This document shows, in pieces, positions 46,711-55,245 of a stretch of 64,000 nt of DNA. The notes under the pieces are model-generated. The model had not been told where the DNA came from. It did not search any database and saw only the letters and a program-made list of their open reading frames with translations. The stretch is taken from assembly GCF_019048065.1 (NCBI RefSeq), contig NZ_CP077291.1, forward strand, positions 2,728,001 through 2,792,000, given 5' to 3'. How positions within the stretch are numbered: position 1 is the first letter of the stretch; the number at the start of each line of letters is the position of its first letter. The position numbers and the translations under genes were made by a program. Source of the DNA: Citrobacter farmeri. Lineage in GTDB: Bacteria > Pseudomonadota > Gammaproteobacteria > Enterobacterales > Enterobacteriaceae.

Positions 46711-47361
46711 ATGTTTAATGAAGTCCATAGTATTCATGGTCATACATTATTGTTGATCACTAAACCATCCCTGCAAGCCACAGCATTATTGCAGCATTTA
46801 AAACAATCTCTGGCCCTCACCGGAAAACTGCATAATATTCAGCGTTCTCTGGATGATATCTCCACCAGTTGCATTGTTTTAGTCGATATGATGGAAGCGG
46901 ATAAAAAGCTAATCCATTACTGGCAAGACAACTTAAGTCGGAAGAACAACAATTTAAAGACGTTATTGTTGAACACCCCCGATGATTATCCCTATCGGGA
47001 TATTGAAAATTGGCCGCATATCAATGGTGTTTTTTACGTAGCGGATGACGAAGAGCGTGTCGTAAATGGTTTACAAGGGATCCTGCGGGGAGAATGCTAC
47101 TTCTCACAGAAACTGGCCAGCTATCTGATCACTCACTCAGGTAATTACCGCTACAACAGCACAGAGTCGGCTCTCCTGACTCATCGCGAAAAAGAGATCC
47201 TGAATAAGCTGCGTATCGGCGCCTCTAATATCGAAATCGCGCGTTCACTTTTTATCAGTGAAAATACGGTCAAGACGCATCTTTATAATCTTTTTAAAAA
47301 GATAGCCGTTAAAAATCGTACCCAGGCGGTTTCGTGGGCAAATGATAACCTCAGGCGATAA
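46711..47361 (+). CDS. csgD: Curli/biofilm master regulator CsgD
   Basis: This 216-residue LuxR/FixJ-family regulator activates csgBA and, in enterics, cellulose through dgcC (adrA). It begins [20 protein letters not shown] with an atypical receiver domain that lacks the usual phosphorylation site pattern. The C-terminal LuxR HTH is [20 protein letters not shown] followed by [20 protein letters not shown] (about 152-195). It follows a long leader targeted by small RNAs in E. coli. It is first of csgDEFG, with csgE 4 bp later. Confidence 0.97.
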   Translation: MFNEVHSIHGHTLLLITKPSLQATALLQHLKQSLALTGKLHNIQRSLDDISTSCIVLVDMMEADKKLIHYWQDNLSRKNNNLKTLLLNTPDDYPYRDIENWPHINGVFYVADDEERVVNGLQGILRGECYFSQKLASYLITHSGNYRYNSTESALLTHREKEILNKLRIGASNIEIARSLFISENTVKTHLYNLFKKIAVKNRTQAVSWANDNLRR

Positions 47362-47365
47362 AGCC

Positions 47366-47755
47366 ATGAAACGCTATTTGACCTGGCTCGTAGCGGCACA
47401 GCTTCTGCTCGCTGCCAGCGCTACGCAGGCTATTGAAGTTGAAGTGCCTGGACTCTTAACTGACCACACGGTTTCGTCTATCGGCCACGATTTTTACCGG
47501 GCTTTTAGCGATAAATGGGAAAGTGACTATCCAGGCAATTTGACCATCAATGAGCGACCCAGTGCACGTTGGGGAAGTTGGATCACCATAACGGTTAATC
47601 AGGACGTTATATTCCAGACTTTTTTATTTCCAACGAAAAGAGACTTCGAAAAAACGGTTGTCTTCGCACTGGCGCAAACCGAGGACGCTTTAAACCGTCG
47701 GCAAATAGATCAAACCCTATTGAGCACCGGCGATTTAACGCATGACGAATTTTAA
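47366..47755 (+). CDS. csgE: Curli secretion specificity factor CsgE
   Basis: This 129-residue periplasmic protein caps the CsgG channel and directs CsgA to it. A Sec signal ([20 protein letters not shown]) is cleaved after about residue 22. The mature protein begins [20 protein letters not shown] and contains the conserved [20 protein letters not shown]. The start was set at the ATG at 47366, 4 bp after the csgD stop. Confidence 0.96.
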   Translation: MKRYLTWLVAAQLLLAASATQAIEVEVPGLLTDHTVSSIGHDFYRAFSDKWESDYPGNLTINERPSARWGSWITITVNQDVIFQTFLFPTKRDFEKTVVFALAQTEDALNRRQIDQTLLSTGDLTHDEF

Positions 47756-47781
47756 AGAGTGATTTTTGTCCGGAGGCTGTA

Positions 47782-48198
47782 ATGCGTGTCAAACATGCAG
47801 TGGTTGTACTCATGCTTATTTCGCCATTAAGTTGGGCCGGAAATATGACCTTCCAGTTCCGTAATCCCAACTTTGGTGGAAACCCCAATAACGGTTCTTT
47901 TTTACTGAACAGCGCCCAGGCGCAGAACTCTTATAAAGATCCCAGTTATAACGACGATTACGGAATTGAAACTCCCTCTGCGTTGGATAACTTCACTCAG
48001 GCCATTCAGTCACAAATTCTGGGCGGGCTGTTGACCAATATTAACACGGGGAAACCCGGCAGGATGGTGACCAATGATTTCATTGTTGATATTGCCAACC
48101 GGGATGGTCAGTTGCAGCTAAATGTCACGGACAGGAAAACGGGAAAAACCTCGACAATAGAAGTGTCGGGTTTACAGTCAGATTCCACCGGTTTCTAA
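47782..48198 (+). CDS. csgF: Curli nucleation/attachment factor CsgF
   Basis: This 138-residue secreted protein anchors CsgB at the surface and forms a second constriction in the CsgG pore. A signal peptide ([20 protein letters not shown]) precedes the CsgG-binding mature N terminus, [20 protein letters not shown]. The rest ([20 protein letters not shown]) is conserved. CGGAGG precedes the ATG. Confidence 0.96.
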   Translation: MRVKHAVVVLMLISPLSWAGNMTFQFRNPNFGGNPNNGSFLLNSAQAQNSYKDPSYNDDYGIETPSALDNFTQAIQSQILGGLLTNINTGKPGRMVTNDFIVDIANRDGQLQLNVTDRKTGKTSTIEVSGLQSDSTGF

Positions 48199-48223
48199 GC
48201 ACCGCTTCGTAAGGACAATTATC

Positions 48224-49057
48224 ATGCAGCGCTTACTTATACTCGTCGCCGTCATTTTACTGAGCGGATGCTTGACCGCCCCGCCAAAAGAAGCCGCTAA
48301 GCCGACATTAATGCCCCGTGCGCAAAGTTATAAGGACTTAACGCATTTACCGTCGCCAACGGGCAAAATTTTTGTCTCGGTGTATAACATTCAGGATGAA
48401 ACTGGCCAGTTTAAACCCTACCCGGCCAGTAACTTCTCAACCGCCGTCCCGCAAAGCGCCACCGCGATGCTGGTCACGGCGCTGAAGGATTCTCGCTGGT
48501 TTGTACCGCTGGAGCGTCAGGGACTGCAAAACCTGCTGAACGAACGTAAAATCATTCGTGCTGCCCAGGAAAACGGAACCGTTGCCATCAACAATCGGGT
48601 CCCGCTACAGTCGTTGACGGCAGCAAACATCATGGTTGAAGGATCGATTATCGGCTACGAAAGTAACGTGAAATCCGGTGGCGTTGGCGCCCGTTACTTC
48701 GGTATTGGCGCAGACACGCAGTACCAGCTTGACCAGATTGCGGTGAACCTGCGCGTGGTCAACGTCAGCACCGGTGAGATCCTCTCCTCGGTCAATACCA
48801 GTAAAACCATTCTGTCTTATGAAGTGCAGGCAGGGGTGTTCCGCTTTATCGATTACCAGAGACTGCTGGAAGGTGAAATTGGCTACACCTCCAACGAGCC
48901 GGTGATGTTATGCCTGATGTCCGCCATTGAAACGGGCGTCATCTTCCTCATCAACGATGGTATCGATCGCGGGCTGTGGGATTTGCAAAATAAGGCCGAT
49001 CGCCAGAACGACATTCTGGTGAAATACCGCCATATGTCGGTCCCGCCGGAATCCTGA
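48224..49057 (+). CDS. csgG: Curli secretion channel lipoprotein CsgG
   Basis: This 277-residue lipoprotein forms a nonameric outer-membrane channel for curli subunits. The lipobox LLSGC places the lipidated Cys at about residue 16, after RLLILVAVILLSG. The mature protein starts LTAPPKEAAKPTLMPRAQSY. The constriction-loop residues Tyr-Asn-Phe are seen in FKPYPASNFSTAVPQ (about 64-73). It is the last gene of csgDEFG, followed by a strong terminator. Confidence 0.97.
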   Translation: MQRLLILVAVILLSGCLTAPPKEAAKPTLMPRAQSYKDLTHLPSPTGKIFVSVYNIQDETGQFKPYPASNFSTAVPQSATAMLVTALKDSRWFVPLERQGLQNLLNERKIIRAAQENGTVAINNRVPLQSLTAANIMVEGSIIGYESNVKSGGVGARYFGIGADTQYQLDQIAVNLRVVNVSTGEILSSVNTSKTILSYEVQAGVFRFIDYQRLLEGEIGYTSNEPVMLCLMSAIETGVIFLINDGIDRGLWDLQNKADRQNDILVKYRHMSVPPES

Positions 49058-49067
49058 TGACTGAGTA

Positions 49068-49102
49068 AAAAAAAGCGTGAGGACTTCCTCACGCTTTTTT
49101 AT
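49068..49102. terminator. csgG / ycdZ bidirectional terminator
   Basis: A 12-bp stem, AAAAGCGTGAGG/CCTCACGCTTTT, with a 4-nt loop has T-runs on both strands. It ends csgDEFG from the left and, overlapping the ycdZ stop at 49089, probably ends ycdZ from the right. Confidence 0.92.
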
Positions 49103-49580
49103 TTTCCGCTACCGTGTGCGTATTGTGTCTTTCTCGCCGCGCCGCCAGCCACAGGCCGCTATTTTTCATGGCATAACCAAAGAGCAAACCGACCGCCAGT
49201 GAAGGCAAGACCAGTTTCCAGTCGCCCTGCCCGGCAAACGTGGCGCAGGCACCAATAAACGTACCTGGCACAAATGACAACAAAACTTGCTTTGCCTGAA
49301 TACACATCAGGAAAGCCACAACGCCGGTGATCACATAGCCCACCAGTTCCAGATGTGGTGTCAATGCGCTTGCGTGTATGATGACCGACGCCCACACCAC
49401 GCCGCTCAACAACGTGGAAGCCGAAATGGCCAGTCCCTTTAACCCACCCTGCGGACAAGCGAAATAGGCCGTACAGCCCAAAAACCCTGCCCAACTCAGT
49501 AAGCCAAGCGATACGGCCACCCATCCCCAGATACCGGAGAGAATGCCCGTTGTGATTGCTATGGAAAGAAGTATATTCAT
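49089..49580 (-). CDS. ycdZ: YcdZ, DUF1097 inner-membrane protein
   Basis: This 163-residue hydrophobic protein begins MNILLSIAITTGILSGIWGW and has about five predicted membrane spans in the DUF1097 pattern (SWAGFLGCTAYFACPQGGLK, GTFIGACATFAGQGDWKLVL). The start was set at the ATG at 49580 to match E. coli YcdZ; an extension to 49628 is not conserved. The function is unknown. It is convergent with csgG and 100 bp downstream of ycdY on the same strand. Confidence 0.9.
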   Translation of the reverse strand: MNILLSIAITTGILSGIWGWVAVSLGLLSWAGFLGCTAYFACPQGGLKGLAISASTLLSGVVWASVIIHASALTPHLELVGYVITGVVAFLMCIQAKQVLLSFVPGTFIGACATFAGQGDWKLVLPSLAVGLLFGYAMKNSGLWLAARRERHNTHTVAENKKA

Positions 49581-49680
49581 GCCGCGCATAATAGCAGAAA
49601 AGGGCAATATGAATGAGATCACGCACACAATTTATGCAATGATGAACTATCGTTGCATCATCAAGTGACTTGAATCACAT

Positions 49681-50235
49681 TTATGCGTCTGTCTCTTCTT
49701 CCAGCTCGTCCCACATTGCGCCAATTGCATCGCGAGTTAATGGTGCCATCGTCCGCCAGAAAGGGGTCGTGGCGTGCGCTTCGACTTTCCCGAGGAAAGT
49801 GCCGCACCACGGAAGGATATAGTCCGCAAACAGGGTTTCCAGCGCCTCGCTTTCATCTTCCGCAGACTGATCTTCCAGCCAGGAGGCAGCCAGCAGCAGC
49901 GTACCAATATGATCGGCTGGCGTTTCGGCAAGCGGCATCCCGCGCGCGGAAAGGAACGTCCGCACTTCAGATTCTGTCGCCCCTTCCACCCACGCGCTGC
50001 GATACGGTGGCACCGAACACTCCGCACCGACAAACAGCGTATTGTAATCCGCCGCCAGTTGGGTCATATCGCAGCTTTTCTGCAAACGCGCCAACAGTTC
50101 ATCCTGCTCGAGCGGCCAGCTTGCTGAGAGTTTGCCTTCGCGAATCAGGGTAAAGAGAGGAACCAGTAAAGGATCCTGCGGTTGACGGTAATACAGCGAG
50201 CCCAGTACGCGGCACAGGATAGAAAACTCGTTCAT
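49681..50235 (-). CDS. ycdY: YcdY, TorD/DmsD-family chaperone for YcdX
   Basis: This 184-residue all-helical protein of the TorD redox-enzyme maturation family begins MNEFSILCRVLGSLYYRQPQ. The family features VPPYRSAWVEGATESEVRTF and PADHIGTLLLAASWLEDQS are visible. E. coli YcdY is reported to increase the activity of the neighbouring zinc phosphatase YcdX, perhaps by aiding metal insertion, and to affect swarming. It lies 23 bp after ycdX on the same strand, supporting this link. Confidence 0.93.
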   Translation of the reverse strand: MNEFSILCRVLGSLYYRQPQDPLLVPLFTLIREGKLSASWPLEQDELLARLQKSCDMTQLAADYNTLFVGAECSVPPYRSAWVEGATESEVRTFLSARGMPLAETPADHIGTLLLAASWLEDQSAEDESEALETLFADYILPWCGTFLGKVEAHATTPFWRTMAPLTRDAIGAMWDELEEETDA

Positions 50236-50258
50236 CAAAATATTCCAGCTTGTGGTAG

Positions 50259-50996
50259 TTAAAGTTCAGCAAATTCAGGAATCGGCGGCATTCCACGCGA
50301 TTCCAGGAAATTGAGTAATCGTTTCGGCGTCACGTTTAAAATACGATCTTCCGGGAAGTTCACGTCTTCGAGAATTTTCAGGCACTCGCTAAAGTCACCC
50401 ATCGTAAAGGCGGTATGAGAATCTGAACCCAGCGCCACCCAACCACCGGCATCACGTACCGCTGCCGCCACCGCGCGACAGTTCGCTTCACTGCCTTTGC
50501 GAGAATGAAGGAAGGAGGAGTTGTTAATTTCCAGCGCTACCTCATATTTCGCCGCAGCCTGAGCAATCGCTGCGATATCAACAGGATATTTCGGGTTACC
50601 GGGGTGACTAATGATATGCACGACGCCGCTCGCCATAGCGGCAATCATCGCCTGCGTATTGGTGGCTTCATCGTGAGGCGCGAAAACCGGTTCATGGAAG
50701 CCGGCAATGATCAGATCCAGTGAGGTGAGCATGGGCCCGGTACAGTCAATTTCACCGTCGATATTCTTGATATTTGCCTCAATGCCCCGCAGGATCCCTA
50801 CCCCATCCACCACACGTGGCCAGATACGCATATTGATGAAATGCCAATGGTGTGGAGCATCTGCCATGTCCGGGCCGTGATCGGTAATTGCGAACAGTTT
50901 CAGTCCCTGGCGTTTAGCCTGGGCGATGTAATCACTCAGAGTGCTGTAAGCATGGGTGCTGGCGACGGTATGCATATGCAGGTCAACGGGATACAT
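50259..50996 (-). CDS. ycdX: PHP-domain zinc phosphatase YcdX
   Basis: This 245-residue PHP-superfamily metallohydrolase binds three zinc ions in E. coli. Motif 1 is [15 protein letters not shown] (His7, His9) and motif 2 is ITDHGPDM (about 37-44). Further ligands are in HISHPGNP and [11 protein letters not shown]. The natural substrate is not settled, although phosphatase activity and a role in swarming have been reported. It is followed by its chaperone ycdY. Confidence 0.94.
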   Translation of the reverse strand: MYPVDLHMHTVASTHAYSTLSDYIAQAKRQGLKLFAITDHGPDMADAPHHWHFINMRIWPRVVDGVGILRGIEANIKNIDGEIDCTGPMLTSLDLIIAGFHEPVFAPHDEATNTQAMIAAMASGVVHIISHPGNPKYPVDIAAIAQAAAKYEVALEINNSSFLHSRKGSEANCRAVAAAVRDAGGWVALGSDSHTAFTMGDFSECLKILEDVNFPEDRILNVTPKRLLNFLESRGMPPIPEFAEL

Positions 50997-51082
50997 GTCT
51001 CTCTCCTGTGGTCATTTTTCGACAAGGATAGCAGGAATCGCCCGCGTTTATTAGTCGAAACCCGGCATCTGCCGGGTATACC

Positions 51083-52021
51083 TCAGTAGCCGCGCTGACG
51101 ATCGACCTGTCCGGTCACCGCGTCACCGTTTTCCAGATGTGAAATCGTGCGGGATATATAAGCAACGGCTTCAGCGGGACGCGTGACAGCCGCAATGTGT
51201 GGCGTCATCGCCACGCGCGGATGTTTCCACAGCGGACTGTCCGCTGGCAGCGGTTCACGACTGAAGACATCCAGCATCGCCCCTTTGAGTTTTTTGCTAT
51301 TCAGTGCGGCCAGTAAATCATCTTCATTAACGTGGACACCGCGCGCGAGATTCAACAGATAAGCGCCATCCTGCAGTTGTTCAAGCCGTTTTCCATTGAT
51401 GATGCCCACCGTTTCTGCCGTATTGGGCAGCAGATTAATTAACACCCGAGTCTGGCTGAGGAATGCGCCCAGCTCTTCCGTTCCCGCAAAACTCTCGACG
51501 CCTGGCCAGGTTTTGCGGCTGCGACTCCAGCAGCGCAGTGGGAAGCCCCAGGCCTGCAGGCTTTCCGCTACTTTTGCCCCCAGCACGCCAGCGCCCATAA
51601 TCCCCACGGTAAACGCCTCGCGGGCATATTCCGGTAGTGGTCGCCACTGGCTCTCATTTTTAAGCGCCTGGTAATCATCAAAGCGGCGGAACCAGTGCAG
51701 CACCTGGCTAACCGCATACTCCTGCATTTGCAGGCCCATGCCGGTATCTTCCAGACGAAAGAGAGGAATCGCGGGATCCAGCATCGTGGGATGGGCTTTC
51801 AGTTTACTCAGGATCGAATCCACCCCGGCACCGAGTGCAAACACCGCCTTAAGTTTACGCCCTTCCAGCATTTCTACAGGAGGGTGCCAGACCAGCGCAT
51901 AATCTGCCGGATCGTTATCGCCCGACTTCCACTCCCGGACTCTGGCACCAGGAATGGCCTTTTCCAGTGCAGCGATCCACCAGGGGGTATCAAACGTAGG
52001 GTGATAGAAAATGATATCCAT
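51083..52021 (-). CDS. ghrA: Glyoxylate/hydroxypyruvate reductase A
   Basis: This 312-residue NADPH-dependent 2-hydroxyacid dehydrogenase reduces glyoxylate and hydroxypyruvate. It begins [20 protein letters not shown]. The Rossmann motif [20 protein letters not shown] lies near 140. The catalytic Arg is in [13 protein letters not shown], Glu in [12 protein letters not shown] and His in [11 protein letters not shown]. The start at 52021 matches the E. coli length; in-frame codons up to 52093 are not conserved. Confidence 0.95.
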   Translation of the reverse strand: MDIIFYHPTFDTPWWIAALEKAIPGARVREWKSGDNDPADYALVWHPPVEMLEGRKLKAVFALGAGVDSILSKLKAHPTMLDPAIPLFRLEDTGMGLQMQEYAVSQVLHWFRRFDDYQALKNESQWRPLPEYAREAFTVGIMGAGVLGAKVAESLQAWGFPLRCWSRSRKTWPGVESFAGTEELGAFLSQTRVLINLLPNTAETVGIINGKRLEQLQDGAYLLNLARGVHVNEDDLLAALNSKKLKGAMLDVFSREPLPADSPLWKHPRVAMTPHIAAVTRPAEAVAYISRTISHLENGDAVTGQVDRQRGY

Positions 52022-52192
52022 ATTAACTCCTGCGGGTTGTTGTGCGGAATTTTGCGCACTTATTATCATCGTTTTCAACGGGATCATCAGCATAGCAAAT
52101 TCGCTGGCGCTGGCAAAAAAAGCAGTTTCCGCTTAATTAAGCTACAGGTTGTTTGAAGTTTGTGTAAACGCGCTTTTTTTTGGAAAAGTTGA

Positions 52193-52221
52193 TTGACGCA
52201 GGCGGCGTATTTCCCTAAATT
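52193..52221 (+). promoter_or_regulatory. Promoter of tRNA-Ser gene
   Basis: A -35 of TTGACG (52193-52198) and a -10 of TAAATT (52216-52221) are separated by 17 bp. They are followed by the GC-rich discriminator AGCGCCC typical of stable-RNA promoters under stringent control. Transcription would begin near 52228, about 28 nt before the tRNA. Confidence 0.8.
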
Positions 52222-52255
52222 AGCGCCCGTTCCCGTTGTTGAGGAACAACAATAT

Positions 52256-52343
52256 GGTGAGGTGTCCGAGTGGCTGAAGGAGCACGCCTGGAAAGTGTGT
52301 ATACGGCAACGTATCGGGGGTTCGAATCCCCCCCTCACCGCCA
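52256..52343 (+). tRNA. serX: tRNA-Ser (anticodon GGA)
   Basis: This is an 88-nt class II tRNA with encoded CCA. The acceptor stem pairs GGTGAGG (52256-52262) with CCTCACC (52333-52339). The anticodon stem-loop CCTGGAAAG gives GGA, which reads UCC and UCU. The long variable arm and the T-arm GGGGGTTCGAATCCCCC are clear. The position beside ghrA and phoH corresponds to E. coli serX. The last 19 bases are repeated 182 bp downstream (see repeat entries). Confidence 0.96.
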
Positions 52344-52420
52344 TATTTGAAGAAGAGCTCGTACGCAAGTACGGGCTTTTTTTTCGCATATTGCACACCC
52401 CAGGGGGGATGAGAATCCCC
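52325..52420 (+). repeat. tRNA-Ser tail repeat, copy 1 (96 bp)
   Basis: This segment starts inside the tRNA T-arm (AATCCCC, last 19 nt of the tRNA including CCA) and runs through a terminator and the sequence AGGGGGGATGAGAATCCCC. An identical copy, by base-by-base comparison, lies at 52507-52602. The arrangement is like the rtT repeats of E. coli tyrT, which also carry the last 19 bases of their tRNA. Confidence 0.95.
52355..52384 (+). terminator. tRNA-Ser terminator 1
   Basis: AGCTCGTAC GCAA GTACGGGCT forms a stem with one mismatch, followed by eight Ts. It lies 12 nt after the tRNA CCA. A second identical copy occurs in the next repeat. Confidence 0.85.
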
Positions 52421-52506
52421 GACCGGGGTTCGACAACGGGCGCAGCCCGTTGGACAGACCGCGAACACCGTGAGCGGGCTGCCCGTCAGGGCGAACGAAG
52501 CGAGTC
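52421..52506 (+). other. 86-bp structured spacer between tRNA-Ser tail repeats
   Basis: This GC-rich spacer contains a copy of the tRNA T-arm 5' half (GGGGTTCGA at 52425-52433, matching tRNA bases 52317-52325). It also has a perfect hairpin, ACGGGC GCA GCCCGT, at 52436-52450, and further GC inverted sequences to 52489. It looks like a structured RNA or a remnant of a duplicated tRNA 3' end. No credible protein is encoded. Confidence 0.6.
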
Positions 52507-52602
52507 AATCCCCCCCTCACCGCCATATTTGAAGAAGAGCTCGTACGCAAGTACGGGCTTTTTTTTCGCATATTGCACACCCCAGGGGGGATGAGAATCC
52601 CC
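52507..52602 (+). repeat. tRNA-Ser tail repeat, copy 2 (96 bp)
   Basis: This is an exact second copy of 52325-52420, offset by 182 bp. It includes the tRNA 3' end with CCA at 52523-52525 and a second terminator (52537-52566). A read-through transcript of terminator 1 would contain this second CCA end. Confidence 0.95.
52537..52566 (+). terminator. tRNA-Ser terminator 2
   Basis: This is a second copy of the GCTCGTAC/GTACGGGC hairpin with eight Ts, identical to the one at 52355-52384. It backs up the first terminator. Confidence 0.85.
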
Positions 52603-52632
52603 AAAAAAACAAAGCCCGGTCTCCCGGGCTCT
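52603..52632 (-). terminator. phoH terminator
   Basis: On the minus strand AGCCCGG GAGA CCGGGCT, a 7-bp stem, is followed by TTGTTTTTTT. It lies 15 bp after the phoH stop and borders the tRNA tail repeat. Confidence 0.92.
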
Positions 52633-52646
52633 GAACACAATAGCGT

Positions 52647-53435
52647 TTAGCTGTACGCATTCAACGTTCGCTGGCAGAGCGCCGAGCGAACGCAATCATC
52701 TTTGTTGAAGCGGACAATTCCTATCATCTCATCTTCTTCAAAGCGGGCCAGCGCGTCACTGAGTCCTGACTGAACATGAGAGGGTAAATCGCACTGGGTA
52801 ATATCCCCGTTGACGATAACCGTCACATTCTCCCCGAGGCGCGTTAAGAACATCTTCATTTGCGCAGCAGTGACATTCTGAGCCTCGTCGAGAATAACCA
52901 CTGCATTTTCAAATGTACGTCCGCGCATATAGGCGAACGGCGCGATTTCCACCTTACCAATTTCAGGTCGCAGGCAATATTGCATAAAAGATGCCCCCAG
53001 TCGTTTTACCAGTACGTCGTAAACCGGCCGGAAATACGGGGCAAACTTCTCCGATACATCTCCAGGTAAGAAGCCGAGATCTTCATCAGCCTGCAGAACT
53101 GGACGGGTGACAATGATCCTGTCTACATCTTTATGTATCAGGGCCTCTGCTGCTTTTGCCGCACTGATCCAGGTTTTGCCACACCCGGCTTCGCCCGTAG
53201 CGAAAATCAGTTGTTTACTCTCGATAGCATTCAGGTAGTGCGATTGAGCCTCATTGCGTGCCATGACAGGTGTGGTGTCGCGACTGTCGCGCGCCATGCC
53301 TATCGCTTCTACGCCACTCATCTGCACAAGCGAGGTGACCGATTCTTCTTCACGCTGTTTATGGCTACGTGAGTCCCGTCTCAGCACACGTTTTGCTTCA
53401 CGACGAGCTTTGATCACTGCTTTTTGTCTTCCCAT
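52647..53435 (-). CDS. phoH: PhoH family ATPase
   Basis: This 262-residue P-loop ATPase has Walker A in IFATGEAGCGKTWISAAKAA (about 84-103) and Walker B in AVVILDEAQNVTAAQMKMFL (about 190). E. coli phoH is induced by phosphate starvation, and PhoH proteins are RNA-directed helicase-like ATPases. The start was set at the ATG at 53435 (MGRQKAVIKARREAKRV), which has AAGGTG 7 bases before it. The frame stays open upstream to 53555, and K-12 phoH is annotated with a longer N terminus, so the true start is uncertain. Confidence 0.9.
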   Translation of the reverse strand: MGRQKAVIKARREAKRVLRRDSRSHKQREEESVTSLVQMSGVEAIGMARDSRDTTPVMARNEAQSHYLNAIESKQLIFATGEAGCGKTWISAAKAAEALIHKDVDRIIVTRPVLQADEDLGFLPGDVSEKFAPYFRPVYDVLVKRLGASFMQYCLRPEIGKVEIAPFAYMRGRTFENAVVILDEAQNVTAAQMKMFLTRLGENVTVIVNGDITQCDLPSHVQSGLSDALARFEEDEMIGIVRFNKDDCVRSALCQRTLNAYS

Positions 53436-53956
53436 GGATAGCACCTTGAGTTGTTGGTATTCATCACACGCGCCGCTGGCAGCGCGATTATGCGCACGAA
53501 CATCTGAGGGTTGGCTTCCTTGTAAGCCATTGCTTGCCTTTGAAAAAGACGCCACACACGGCTACGCGCACCGAATATGGCGTCAGTAACACGAGTAAAA
53601 AAGGAAAGTGAGTGAAATTTAGCGGTGACGAGGTTGCTACCGGAGGAGAGACTTCCGCGTACGGGACTGCAATAACTGTCAGAAACGTGTCCACAAGAGG
53701 ACTTTACCATTCGCGATCTCCATAGTGAATAAGCATCACAGCCGGGAACTACCGCTATTACGTATAATTACATCAGAACTTAGCAATAACGCAACAATAT
53801 TTTTACCTGGCGTTAACTAAGCTCTCATTTTCTGCTGGCAACAGTCTCTTACGGAGATATTACAAAATTATTTCAAAAAACGGATCATATAAAAAAAGAA
53901 TATTTTCATCAGCGATAATGACGCAGCATACCCCGCCCGCAGACGGGGTAACACTG
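53436..53956. promoter_or_regulatory. Intergenic region between phoH and efeB
   Basis: This 521-bp gap should contain the phoH promoter. CTGTCAGAAACGTGTCCA at 53676-53693 vaguely resembles a Pho box but faces away from phoH, so it is not called. The half next to efeB is AT-rich (53740-53910). A TACCCCG/CGGGGTA hairpin at about 53929-53950, 7 bp beyond the efeB stop, lacks a T-run and may weakly end efeUOB. No gene was seen except a possible N-terminal extension of phoH to 53555. Confidence 0.45.
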
Positions 53957-55240
53957 TCAGGCTTCAAGCAAAGACTGGCCCAGATAGCGATCGGCCTGCT
54001 TAATACCCGGTAGCACGAAGAAATAGCCACCGCCAATCGGCTTAACGTACTCTTCCAGCGCTTCGCCATTCAACCGCTTCTGCACGGTCAGAAACCCTTT
54101 TTCCAGATCGTGTTGATAGCAGACAAACAGCAACCCCATATCAAGCTGTCCGGAGGGCGTCACGCCGAGGGAGTAGCTATAGCCACGGCGCATCATCAGG
54201 CTTGACTGCGTCTGCGCCGTTCGCGGGTTTGCCAGACGAATGTGGCTGTCCAGCGCAATGACGTTGCCCTCCGGATCGCTGGCGTAATCCGGCACGTCAT
54301 GCTCGTGCTGCATACCCAGCGGCGCACCAGTATGCTTATCGCGGCCAAAAATGGTTTGCTGCTCTTTGAGCGGCGTGCGGTCCCAGAATTCGACGCGAAA
54401 CTGAATCAGACGCACGGCCTGGTAAGATCCCCCCGTTGCCCACGCCGGTTCCCCCTGTTCCGCCGTGACCCACACCACCTCCTGCATCAATTTTGCATCA
54501 CTGCTGTCGGGGTTCGCGGTGCCATCCTTAAAGCCCAGTAAATTGACCGGGGTCTCTTTACCTTTGCTCCGTGCCGCATGGTCGGATATAAATCCTTCCC
54601 GTTTCCAGCGAACGCTTAACAAATCCGGCGTATGCTTGATGATATCGCGCAGGGCGTGGATCACCGTATCCTGAGTATTGGCGCAAATCTGCAGCAACAC
54701 ATCCCCATGACAAAGCGAGGCATCCAGCGAGTCATTCGGGAAGCGGGTCATTTTTTGCAATGACCTGGGCATCTGTGCCTGCAGCCCAAAGCGCTCATCG
54801 AACAGCGAATGCCCCACCGACAGCGTTATCGTCAGGTTATCCGGCGCGATGAAGGCACCGAGGATCCCGGAATCCATCGGTGGCAATCGCGGATTCGGTG
54901 TTTCCGGTGCCGGTCCGCCGGTAGTCAGGAAGACGATACGTTTCGTCAGCAGGCGAAACAATCGCTCTAACTCACCTTTATCGGAAGCCAGAACGTCGAA
55001 CGCCACCAGCATCATTGAGGCTTGTTGCGGCGTCAAAATACCCGCCTGATGTGGACCAAAAAAAGGCTGCGTTTCGCTGCGGGCATCCGGTGACAAGGTT
55101 CCCGGCGCGCTTTGCGGTTTTTGCGCGTGCGCGACCGGGCAACCACCGGCCAGAGCCAGCGCGCCGCCGAGCGCGCCCATTCCTTTCAACAAACGTCGGC
55201 GTGACGGTTCGCTCACGCCGTTTTTATCATCATGCTGCAT
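53957..55240 (-). CDS. efeB: Deferrochelatase/peroxidase EfeB
   Basis: This 427-residue periplasmic DyP-type haem peroxidase is part of the EfeUOB ferrous iron importer. The Tat signal [20 protein letters not shown] (about residues 13-32) is cleaved after AHA. DyP features include [16 protein letters not shown] with the distal Asp and [10 protein letters not shown] with the proximal haem His (about 330). Export folded with haem is expected from the twin-arginine signal. It follows efeO by 5 bp. Confidence 0.95.
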   Translation of the reverse strand: MQHDDKNGVSEPSRRRLLKGMGALGGALALAGGCPVAHAQKPQSAPGTLSPDARSETQPFFGPHQAGILTPQQASMMLVAFDVLASDKGELERLFRLLTKRIVFLTTGGPAPETPNPRLPPMDSGILGAFIAPDNLTITLSVGHSLFDERFGLQAQMPRSLQKMTRFPNDSLDASLCHGDVLLQICANTQDTVIHALRDIIKHTPDLLSVRWKREGFISDHAARSKGKETPVNLLGFKDGTANPDSSDAKLMQEVVWVTAEQGEPAWATGGSYQAVRLIQFRVEFWDRTPLKEQQTIFGRDKHTGAPLGMQHEHDVPDYASDPEGNVIALDSHIRLANPRTAQTQSSLMMRRGYSYSLGVTPSGQLDMGLLFVCYQHDLEKGFLTVQKRLNGEALEEYVKPIGGGYFFVLPGIKQADRYLGQSLLEA

Positions 55241-55245
55241 GGTGC

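Noticed and set aside
52325..52602. Interpreting the tRNA tail repeats as att sites of a resident genomic island
   Set aside because: Only 86 bp separate the copies and no integrase or cargo is present, so there is no island here. A past excision scar remains possible and is discussed as a finding.
52193..52695. Several open frames of 69-133 codons on both strands across the tRNA-Ser tail repeats
   Set aside because: They run through the tRNA, its terminators and the repeats. Their internal protein repeats merely reflect the DNA duplication.
53676..53693. Pho-box-like sequence CTGTCAGAAACGTGTCCA upstream of phoH
   Set aside because: Only the first half matches well, and it faces away from phoH.
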